Origin: a virus
DNA length: 25,490 bases
Direction: 5' to 3' (one strand)
Virus record (IMG/VR): IMGVR_UViG_3300033154_000088
Location: 1 to 25,490 of that record
In this document: positions 1 to 6,576 of the stretch, in pieces
Position numbering within the stretch: position 1 is the stretch's first letter
Layout of the letters: every line of letters starts with the position of its first letter
Translations under genes and position numbers: made by a program
Notes under the pieces: model-generated
Told to the model about the DNA's origin: nothing
What the model saw: the letters and a program-made list of their open reading frames with translations, nothing else
The model's database searches: none

Positions 1-1
1 C

Positions 2-994
2 ATCGACCCGGCTGCCGATGCCATGGTGATCGGCCGAGGCGAGGGGCTATCTCCGCGCGGCGGTGGCATGCGGATGGAGGATCCGAACGTCGCACCGCAG
101 GGCCGTGGCGCCCTGGCTGCAAGAGAGTCAGATGCAGCGACCGAAGCAGAGCGCGCAGCGTATCGCGCACGAGAACAGGAGCGGCTGGCCGGCGAAGAGC
201 TCGGCTACGACGACGACTGGATGCTCACGACGAATCCCGACCAGGTCGCCGACACCACAAGCGCGGATGCCTGGCGGCGAGCTCGTCAAGCCGGTGCGCG
301 CGAGGCCGGGATCGGGACGCCCGCCGCGGATAACAACAGAGGCCGCGACGCCCGACAGCTGGATCCGGAAGAGGAGCTCCTGATTCGCGAGTGGCAGGAC
401 GGCATGCGCGACCTGCGCCGAGCGGCCGAAGACGAAGACGCCGAGTTCGCGCTCGACATCCTGAACCAGATGGACGAGCTCGAGCACGGAAGCAACGTGG
501 CATTCGAAGCGCGCGACGTGGCCGAAGAGTTCCTGCAGAGCGGGAACAACCGAGGGGCGGCGACTCTGCAGCAAGCCGCCGACGACTTCGCCGACCGAGT
601 CGACGACAGCATCCGCGACCAGTTCACCGAGGACGCCTGGCGCGCGAACACCGAGTGGCGCACCAGCTCGCTGACCAACCGACTGCTCGGGCCCGATCTG
701 CGGGGAGCGAGCGAAGGGCCGACCTGGGCCGACAACTGGATGCAGTCGCACCGCGCATACCTGCAGGAGAATCGCGGCATCGACGACAGCCTCTACGATG
801 CGCAGCGGAGCACCGACCTCGATGCCGTCGAGACCCGCGTCATCGAGGCATCCCCGATGAGTCGGCGGAAAATCTCGCTGAGCTGCAGCGCATGCGGCAA
901 CGGGACGAGAGAGCCTCGGGAAACGATGCGATCGCCGGGACCGGCAGGTTCAGCGAGCGTGCGCAGGCCGCTGCTCGAGAAGTGCACGCGCTGA
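2..994 (+). CDS. Large phage polyvalent/virion-internal protein, upstream segment (5'-partial, frame-broken)
   Basis: The frame is open from the left edge (reading IDPAADAMVIGRG...), so the true start lies outside the window; the ATG at 23 has no clear Shine-Dalgarno and is probably internal. The product is acidic, helical and low-complexity, rich in Ala, Glu, Arg and Asp, with no catalytic motif that I recognise. Protein-like sequence continues to about residue VIEAS near 853. After that the same frame turns into Arg/Ser/Cys-rich shadow sequence up to the stop at 994, while the -1 frame becomes the protein-like one. I therefore read this as the N-terminal part of the same protein as the downstream segment ending at 4464. 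Whether the break is a sequencing error, a mutation or programmed frameshifting cannot be told from one sequence. Function is unknown. Confidence 0.6.
   Translation: MDPAADAMVIGRGEGLSPRGGGMRMEDPNVAPQGRGALAARESDAATEAERAAYRAREQERLAGEELGYDDDWMLTTNPDQVADTTSADAWRRARQAGAREAGIGTPAADNNRGRDARQLDPEEELLIREWQDGMRDLRRAAEDEDAEFALDILNQMDELEHGSNVAFEARDVAEEFLQSGNNRGAATLQQAADDFADRVDDSIRDQFTEDAWRANTEWRTSSLTNRLLGPDLRGASEGPTWADNWMQSHRAYLQENRGIDDSLYDAQRSTDLDAVETRVIEASPMSRRKISLSCSACGNGTREPRETMRSPGPAGSASVRRPLLEKCTR
851..857 (+). other. Frame-change site (-1) in the large left-hand protein gene
   Basis: The sequence reads TCC CCG A in the incoming frame. A -1 shift at the run of four C gives S-P-D-E-S-A-E-N, which joins smoothly to the downstream frame. 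A fifth C would restore one continuous reading frame, so a homopolymer error or a one-base deletion is the simplest explanation. The site does not match the classic X XXY YYZ slippery heptamer, and I see no obvious strong downstream pseudoknot. Confidence 0.6.
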
Positions 995-3900
995 TCGAAG
1001 CCAACGAGCTGCAGCGCGCCATCGACCGGGCGACGGAGCTCGGCTACGAGCTCGTGATCCAGGGCGACCGGCCGGCGCTGATCCCTCGACAAGGTCTCCG
1101 CCCCGAGGACCTCGACGACCTGGGCGTGACCGATCCCGAAGCGCACGCTCGAGAAGCGCAGCGGCTGATGGACGAGGTCGATCCGCCGCAAGGCGAGGCG
1201 CCGGCCAACCGCCACCCCGACACGCAAAGCTGGCTCGACGAGCAGGGCGCGGTATCACCCGCGATGCAGCGAACGGCGCGCGAATCAAGCCTGCTGCGTG
1301 CAACGGCAAGCCGCACAGGAAGAGCCCTCGAGTCAAACTTCCAGACCGCTCGAGAGGCTGCTACCAGAGAGCGGTCGGAGATCGTCGCAGAGTACGACCG
1401 GCTGCGCGAAACAGGGGAGCCTCTCGCGGCCGACCGCTACCTGAGGGACCGCGGCTTTTACGCAGACGACGACGGCTACCTCCACGAAATGGGAGAGCCG
1501 GCCCAGGGCGCAGAGCCCGACTCGATGGCGCGCGACCGGGCGATGGCCGATGAGGACACCGGCGCGCACATCCCGAGCTGGGACGACATGGGCATCCTCG
1601 AGCGCCGGGCGCTGCTGCGCACCGAGGCAGCCGAGCGCGCCGCCGGCGGACCTCTCGCCAACCTCGAGGCTTCCGACCTGCAGGACCTGTTCGAAGCCGT
1701 CGCCGACCAGGGCGACATCGCCGCCGCTCGAGGGATCGGGACGCACATGGGGCTCGATGACGCCACGGTCGACGCGCGACTGTCGCGGCTGGCCACTCCG
1801 GAAGAGCCCGGCCAGGCCGCAGGCGAGATTGACCAGACCGTGGCCGACCAGATCTCCGACCTGCTCGAGCTGGGCGAGGTCGAAGACGCGGTCTCAATGG
1901 CCGAGCGGCACGGGTATCGGATCTCCGACGACCAGCAGTCGCTCCATCGTCTCGACGAATTGCCCGACGGTTCTCACCACCTGAGCAGCCCGTCACTGGG
2001 CTCGCAGCTTCCGTGGGCAAATGTCGAAGGCAGCACCGATGAGTTCATCGAGCTCCTGGACGCACTCGAGGTGCGCACCTCTCGCGGCCTGGCGCAGCTG
2101 CCCCAGCGCGAGCTCAATACCCTGCGCAGGAACTACAACGACCTGATCGAGGGCGGCGCAACCGAGTCTGCGGAGAACCTGATCTCGATTGCTGGCTATC
2201 ACGTGAACGACAACGGCGTCGTCGTGTGGAGCCGAGGTCAGAGTGCCAACCCGTACCCGCGCGACCAGCTTGGGATCGAGCGTGACGGCGTTGCTCCCCC
2301 GCAGACATGGGGACTGCTCGAAGGCGAGTTCGACGACATCGCGCGCCTGGTCGACGAAGTCAGGCAAAGCACCCGCGAGGGCAGTATCCGACTGAGCAGC
2401 GCTGACGAAGATCACCTGGCCGATGCGGTCGCAAGCCTGACACGCCCCGGCGACGGTGGCGACGGCCTGGCTGAGTCTCTTCTGGAAGCGGCCGGCTACG
2501 ACATCGGCGACGCCGGCGAGCTCGTCCACCTCGCAAGCCGCAACCGCTCGAGATACGGCCGGCAAGAGTCAGTAGGCACCGGGTCGGAGATGACCGAGGC
2601 CGAGATGCAGCGGCAGCAGCGGCTGGGTCTCGAGCAGTCACTCGACGGACGCGCGCACGACCTGGCGCAACCGTTCGAGCCCTCTGCGCTGCATCCCGCA
2701 CCGACTAACATGAGCGACAGCCTTCCGGCTCGCGAGACCGACTCCGTCGAAGAAGCGCTGGCGTGGGCGCGCAGCGGGAACCACTTGAAATACGCAGACA
2801 AAGCGAAGACGAAGTTCGTCGGCGCACCGACGGAGATGGTCGGGCGCGAAGGCCTGCAGGCATTCCGCGACAACGCCGACGACTACTTCAAGCGCGGACT
2901 CGAGGCGCTGCGAGCTCGAGGCAAGCAGCCGGCCTGGTATCCCGAGAGCCGCGAGACGATTGGTGCACTGGCGAAGGGCCGCGATGCGCAGTCGAGGTTC
3001 GCACGCGAGATCTCGCTTATGAGCGCCGATGCACCGCCGCAAGCCAACTACGCCTGGGCGATCGAAGGGCACAACGCGCGAGCGGTGGGCGGCACGCCTC
3101 CCGACGGGATCCTTCACACCGGCCGGCAGTGGGAGCAGATGCAGAACGATCCGGTCGGGCCGCTGTCGCTGAAGACGGGCCCGTTCGCTCAGACGCTGCA
3201 GCCCTGGTCCAGGGGTATGACACATCCGGTCACAGACCGGCAGATGATGGAGGGGCTCGGCTATCCCATGAAGTCGGCGAAGAACGCGACCCCGACGCAG
3301 CACCGGTTCATCGACGCGGAGATGCTCCTGGCGATGGAGCGAGCGCAGCAAGCCTCGCATGGCGGGCGCGCCGACTGGGCGGTCGAAGACATCCAGGAGA
3401 CGATCTGGACGGTGGTCAAGGCCGAAGGCCTGATGCGGCAGCGCAACATTGGGTTCGACGAGGCCTTCGACGAGGCGATGGCGGACTACTCGTCCTTCGC
3501 CGACTGGCACCGCGGCTACGCGGAGCACTCCTCGAAGACAAGCTGGGCGGACGACGAGGGGCGCGACATCCTCTACGACGCGATCGACTTCTACCAGGAC
3601 CCGACGATCGAAGCCGGCGCCGGCGCATCTCGAGTCGCCCGTCCGCAGGTGACCGTGACCGGCGTCCCGACGGGCAAGTTCAGCAAGACGGGTTCACCCT
3701 CGAAGAGCGGCAAGCAGGTCGGCGAGACGGACCTGGCTGCGATGGGGAAGGTCGAAGCATTCCGCGGATTGATGTCGGGCTCCGACGAGGGCCTCGCCTA
3801 CTCGACGCAGGCCTACAAGGACATCCCGGTGGGAACCGAGCGCGGCGGTGCAGGTGCAACCGTCGGCCAGGCGACCGGGTTCACGATCGAGCACGGCGAG

Positions 3901-4464
3901 ACGCTGTCGCCCGAGCAACTGCAGGAAGTGATTCGAATCGGCGAGGAGTTCGGCTTCACCGGAGACGCCTCCTTTGTGTCGAATCGCGGAACCTCGACGG
4001 TGGTCACCCGCACCGATGGACCCCGAGGCGGGCTGACACGCGACCTGCCGCAGGTTCACGGTGCGCTGACCGAGGCCGGTGTGCCTGTGAAGCCGGGCGG
4101 TTTGTACCCGTCTCGCACGGACTCGGTCAGGACCGCCTACGACTGGAGCGAAGAGGGCTCGGGTGATCAGTTGCGGGCGATGTTCAAGGAGCTCGACGGA
4201 CCCGAGGCGCCCAAGGTGCTCGAGCTACTCGACGAGAGCCCCGAATCTCGAGCTCGAGTCAAGCAGCACATGGACGAGGCATCCGACCGCGCGATCGAGG
4301 ACGGCACGCTCGACCGGAAGGACCTCAGGAACATGCGGCGGATCTACTCGGAGGGGGGCCTGACCGCGCTCCGCCAGGCACTAGCTGACGGAGCGTGGCT
4401 GCCTTCGATCACCCTGCCGCTTCTGTTGTGGGCGATGGGTGGGGAGGCTCAGGATGAGACGTAG
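892..4464 (+). CDS. Large phage polyvalent/virion-internal protein, downstream segment
   Basis: This frame is formally open from 391, but its first ~150 codons are an Arg-rich shadow of the upstream segment; real sequence begins near 853. The ATG at 892 is the first usable start after the junction but has a poor ribosome site, so fusion to the upstream segment is more likely. Domains in order: six degenerate helical repeats (about 979-2532) each ending in a GY-x-I-x-DDG-x-L pattern; a linker; a domain at about 2935-3423 with WYPES, THPVTDRQMM, ATPTQHRFIDAE and ETIWTVVKAEG blocks; a C-terminal region ending in a short hydrophobic stretch (LPSITLPLLLWAM). From memory, the 2935-3423 blocks resemble a domain common in phage and plasmid polyvalent proteins (DUF7178-like), with the conserved TxDRxM and QxxIW features. 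Such giant proteins are often packaged and injected with DNA; that role is inferred here from size and position beside the terminase. Confidence 0.7.
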   Translation: MRQRDERASGNDAIAGTGRFSERAQAAAREVHALIEANELQRAIDRATELGYELVIQGDRPALIPRQGLRPEDLDDLGVTDPEAHAREAQRLMDEVDPPQGEAPANRHPDTQSWLDEQGAVSPAMQRTARESSLLRATASRTGRALESNFQTAREAATRERSEIVAEYDRLRETGEPLAADRYLRDRGFYADDDGYLHEMGEPAQGAEPDSMARDRAMADEDTGAHIPSWDDMGILERRALLRTEAAERAAGGPLANLEASDLQDLFEAVADQGDIAAARGIGTHMGLDDATVDARLSRLATPEEPGQAAGEIDQTVADQISDLLELGEVEDAVSMAERHGYRISDDQQSLHRLDELPDGSHHLSSPSLGSQLPWANVEGSTDEFIELLDALEVRTSRGLAQLPQRELNTLRRNYNDLIEGGATESAENLISIAGYHVNDNGVVVWSRGQSANPYPRDQLGIERDGVAPPQTWGLLEGEFDDIARLVDEVRQSTREGSIRLSSADEDHLADAVASLTRPGDGGDGLAESLLEAAGYDIGDAGELVHLASRNRSRYGRQESVGTGSEMTEAEMQRQQRLGLEQSLDGRAHDLAQPFEPSALHPAPTNMSDSLPARETDSVEEALAWARSGNHLKYADKAKTKFVGAPTEMVGREGLQAFRDNADDYFKRGLEALRARGKQPAWYPESRETIGALAKGRDAQSRFAREISLMSADAPPQANYAWAIEGHNARAVGGTPPDGILHTGRQWEQMQNDPVGPLSLKTGPFAQTLQPWSRGMTHPVTDRQMMEGLGYPMKSAKNATPTQHRFIDAEMLLAMERAQQASHGGRADWAVEDIQETIWTVVKAEGLMRQRNIGFDEAFDEAMADYSSFADWHRGYAEHSSKTSWADDEGRDILYDAIDFYQDPTIEAGAGASRVARPQVTVTGVPTGKFSKTGSPSKSGKQVGETDLAAMGKVEAFRGLMSGSDEGLAYSTQAYKDIPVGTERGGAGATVGQATGFTIEHGETLSPEQLQEVIRIGEEFGFTGDASFVSNRGTSTVVTRTDGPRGGLTRDLPQVHGALTEAGVPVKPGGLYPSRTDSVRTAYDWSEEGSGDQLRAMFKELDGPEAPKVLELLDESPESRARVKQHMDEASDRAIEDGTLDRKDLRNMRRIYSEGGLTALRQALADGAWLPSITLPLLLWAMGGEAQDET
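979..2532 (+). repeat. Six degenerate helical protein repeats
   Basis: The encoded units lie at about 979-1092, 1378-1491, 1672-1782, 1834-1953, 2107-2229 and 2404-2532. Each has a helix with regularly spaced Leu, a short G-D/E loop, an Ala-rich helix, then a turn. Example turns are AERHGYRISDD, ISIAGYHVNDNG, LEAAGYDIGDAG and RDRGFYADDDGYL. The third unit is the most diverged. The similarity is at protein level only; the DNA copies have drifted apart. Confidence 0.55.
4441..4447 (+). promoter_or_regulatory. Shine-Dalgarno GGGGAGG deciding the 4454 start
   Basis: GGGGAGG lies six bases upstream of the ATG at 4454, inside the end of the preceding gene. It favours 4454 over the in-frame ATG at 4439 and supports translation of this short ORF. 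Confidence 0.5.
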
Positions 4465-4621
4465 AAACGCCGTGCGGCTCGAGGCGGCGGCGCTCGCGCT
4501 CTTCCTCGGCTCGCTCGCGGCGAAGCCGGACGAGCTCGGCGTTGGTGAGGCCCTGGTGCTGGGGACTTTCGATGCGTCGAGTCATATCTACTCCTTCGGC
4601 ATACCAGACCATGAATTATAG
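4454..4621 (+). CDS. Small hypothetical protein with hydrophobic N-terminus
   Basis: The product is 55 residues. It starts with a basic stretch (MRRRNAVRLE) followed by a hydrophobic segment (AAALALFLGSLAA), then a polar tail ending in PDHEL. The layout is that of a short membrane anchor or a weak signal sequence. The gene overlaps the 3' end of the large left-hand gene by 11 nt in another frame, has a strong ribosome site, and is followed after 21 nt by the next small ORF. I do not recognise the family. A small membrane protein such as a holin-like or accessory factor is possible, but nothing beyond the single hydrophobic stretch supports it. The opposite strand also carries a short ORF here (4409-4612), which lacks a good start. 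Confidence 0.45.
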   Translation: MRRRNAVRLEAAALALFLGSLAAKPDELGVGEALVLGTFDASSHIYSFGIPDHEL

Positions 4622-4642
4622 CTCACCATAAGGGGGTGCACC

Positions 4643-4894
4643 ATGCAGGGCAAGTACAACGACATCTCGGACAGCCCGAAGAAGGGCACGACGCAGGACA
4701 CGCCGGCGGCAGGTCGCCAGCGGCGTGAGGGGCACCCCAACGGGGGTGAGGTGGCTCGGGTGGACGTTCCGCGCTCGAAGATGCCGCAGAACCAGAGCTC
4801 GACGCCGCTGCAGAGCTCCCCGCTCAACACCGACTTGGGGAAGATGCCCAAGCAGATGAGTGGGCCGCAGCAGCGCGACCCGCGGCGCCGGTAG
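4643..4894 (+). CDS. Small disordered hypothetical protein
   Basis: The product is 83 residues, polar and apparently disordered, rich in Gln, Pro, Ser, Lys and Arg, with no cysteine, no membrane segment and a basic end (QQRDPRRR). A good ribosome site (AGGGGG at 4631-4636) precedes the ATG, and the gene stops 9 nt before the next start. It lies in the short cluster directly before the large terminase. I do not recognise a family. Position alone would allow a packaging accessory or a virion protein, but no helix-turn-helix or other terminase small-subunit feature is visible. Confidence 0.6.
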   Translation: MQGKYNDISDSPKKGTTQDTPAAGRQRREGHPNGGEVARVDVPRSKMPQNQSSTPLQSSPLNTDLGKMPKQMSGPQQRDPRRR

Positions 4895-4903
4895 GGAGCC
4901 GTC

Positions 4904-5098
4904 ATGACGAATGCCGAACTAGGTGAACTCACGCGCGACGTGATGATGCGCAGAATCTCGTCTCGGGAGAAGCTCGCGTTGCTCTGCGAGGGAGTGGCAG
5001 AGGTGGCGGTGGCGGAGAAGCCGAAGCCGCCGACACCGCCGCCGCCGCCGGCCAGCAAGAAGACGACACGCAAGAAGTCGAGCTCGCGCACAGGGTGA
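4904..5098 (+). CDS. Small hypothetical protein preceding terminase (possible TerS-like)
   Basis: The product is 64 residues in two parts. Residues 1-38 look helical (start MTNAELGELTRDVMMRR, then SSREKLALLCEG). Residues 39-64 are a Pro run followed by a Lys/Ser/Arg tail (KKTTRKKSSSRTG). GGGAG at about 4894-4898 serves as the ribosome site. The stop overlaps the GTG start of the terminase gene by four bases (GTGA), so the two are probably translationally coupled. The slot directly before terL is where a small terminase subunit often lies. The N-terminal helices could be a shortened remnant of one, but the protein is well below the usual TerS length and the assignment is only positional. Confidence 0.6.
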   Translation: MTNAELGELTRDVMMRRISSREKLALLCEGVAEVAVAEKPKPPTPPPPPASKKTTRKKSSSRTG

Positions 5099-6567
5099 GC
5101 ACTGCGGGCGACATGATCGCGTTCAATGAAGTCCCGGAATGCACCTCGGTGCAGGCGGCGTCGATCTACGAGCGCTGCCAGAAAGATCCGGGCTTCTTCG
5201 TGCGCGAAGTGATCGGCGACAACGCCTGGGAGACCCAGGTCGCCATCATGGAATCAGTGCGCGACCACCGCGTGACGGCCGTCCCGTCATGCCACTCGAG
5301 CGGGAAATCGTGGACCGCTGGGCGTGTCGCACTCTGGTTCGGCGCCTGCCACCCAGGTGCCAAGGTCATCACCACCGCACCCACCGAGCGCCAGGTGAAG
5401 GGCGTACTCTGGGGAGAGATACACCGCGCAGCAAAGAGCTCGAAGATCCCGCTCGGCGGCGAGGCGACAGCGATGCAGCTGAAGTTCGAAGCCGATCACT
5501 GGATCTGGGGCTTCACCGCCCCCGACTGGGACGAGTCGCGGTTCCAGGGTTTCCATGCGCCGCACATCCTCGTCATCGTGGATGAAGCCTCTGGAATTTC
5601 AGCAGCCCTGATGGATCAGATCGACTCGCTCCTGGCCGGGGGCCATGCGCGCAAACTCCTGATCGGGAACCCCGTCATCGCCGGGTGTAGCTTCCAGCGC
5701 GACTGCGAGTCGCCGGCAGTGCACACGATCCCGATCTCGGCGTGGGATACGCCGAACTTCCAGACATTCGGAATCACCGAGGCCGACATGATCTCGGGAG
5801 AGTGGGAGGAGAAGATCAAGGATCAAGAGATGCCGCACCCCGAGCTCATCACGCCGGCGTGGGTAGCTGAGCGTCTCGCGATCTGGGGAGTTGACTCGAT
5901 GGCGTGGCAGTCGCGGATCCGCGGCGAGTTCCCAGCCATCGTCGAGGGCGCCTACTACGGCGAGCTCATGTCGAAGGCGCGCGAAGAAGGACGCATCGCA
6001 TCGTTTCCCTACGACCCCGCCTATCAGGTGAGCACCGCATGGGACATCGGCATGCGCGATGCAACCGCAATCTGGTTCTACCAGCAGATCGGCAACCGCA
6101 TTCACATCATCGACTACTACGAGGCGACCGGCCAGGGCCTGCCGCACTACGCAAAGGTGATTCACGACAAGGGCTACGTCTACCGCGAACACATCGCACC
6201 GCACGACATGAAAGTTCGTGACTGGGGTCCGGGTGTTGCGCGGACGATCGTGGCCAGCGAGCTCGGGATCAACTTCCGAGTGCTCGAGAAGATCGTCGTG
6301 AGGATGGGCGGAGAACTATCGGAGGGCATCGACGCTGTTAGGCGCACGCTCCCTCTCTGCTACTTCGACGAGCAAAACGCGGGCGACGGTATCGCTGCAC
6401 TCGAGGCCTACCGGCGCAAGCGCAACCGATCGACGGGCGGCCTCACGGACATCCCGGAACACGACTGGGCGTCACACGGTGCGGATGCGTTCCGCTACCT
6501 ATCACTCGGAAGGCTCAACAACGCGAGCACGCGACGGCCCAAGCCGAACACACGCTGGATGACGTAG
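5095..6567 (+). CDS. terL: Terminase large subunit
   Basis: This is the DNA-packaging motor: an ATPase that drives DNA into the prohead plus a nuclease that cuts the concatemer. In the 490-residue product the ATPase domain carries a Walker A (SCHSSGKS, residues 65-72), a Walker B followed by the catalytic Glu (ILVIVDEAS, 158-166) and a GNP coupling-type motif (191-193). The RNase-H-like nuclease domain carries acidic residues in TAWDIGMRDATAIW (314-327), HDMKVRDWG (370-378) and DWASHGADAFRYL (457-469). The length is normal for the family. GTG at 5095 overlaps the previous stop; an in-frame ATG at 5113 is the alternative start, and neither has a strong ribosome site. The portal gene begins 9 nt downstream. 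The assignment is firm; the packaging mode (headful or cos) cannot be read from the sequence. Confidence 0.96.
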   Translation: MSTAGDMIAFNEVPECTSVQAASIYERCQKDPGFFVREVIGDNAWETQVAIMESVRDHRVTAVPSCHSSGKSWTAGRVALWFGACHPGAKVITTAPTERQVKGVLWGEIHRAAKSSKIPLGGEATAMQLKFEADHWIWGFTAPDWDESRFQGFHAPHILVIVDEASGISAALMDQIDSLLAGGHARKLLIGNPVIAGCSFQRDCESPAVHTIPISAWDTPNFQTFGITEADMISGEWEEKIKDQEMPHPELITPAWVAERLAIWGVDSMAWQSRIRGEFPAIVEGAYYGELMSKAREEGRIASFPYDPAYQVSTAWDIGMRDATAIWFYQQIGNRIHIIDYYEATGQGLPHYAKVIHDKGYVYREHIAPHDMKVRDWGPGVARTIVASELGINFRVLEKIVVRMGGELSEGIDAVRRTLPLCYFDEQNAGDGIAALEAYRRKRNRSTGGLTDIPEHDWASHGADAFRYLSLGRLNNASTRRPKPNTRWMT

Positions 6568-6576
6568 GAGACCGCA

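Noticed and set aside
391-852. First ~150 codons of the long frame that ends at 4464
   Set aside because: They translate to an Arg-rich, low-complexity shadow (RRRRRRVRARHPEP type) while the frame open from the left edge reads as ordinary protein. The real sequence in this frame starts only after the frame change.
2763-4166. 467-codon + strand ORF inside the large left-hand gene
   Set aside because: It is Arg/Gly-rich shadow sequence in another frame of a gene with clear domain motifs; long spurious frames are expected at this GC content.
4409-4612. 67-codon - strand ORF between the giant gene and the small ORFs
   Set aside because: It overlaps the end of the large gene and the + strand ORF at 4454, which has a strong GGGGAGG site. 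The charged RRERAEEERERRR stretch is a by-product of GC-rich antisense sequence.
4580-4620. Possible promoter (TTCGGC, 17-nt gap, TATAGC) before 4643
   Set aside because: It is the only AT-rich spot nearby, but the -35 and -10 matches are weak (about 3/6 and 4/6) and it lies within an ORF. Not enough to call.
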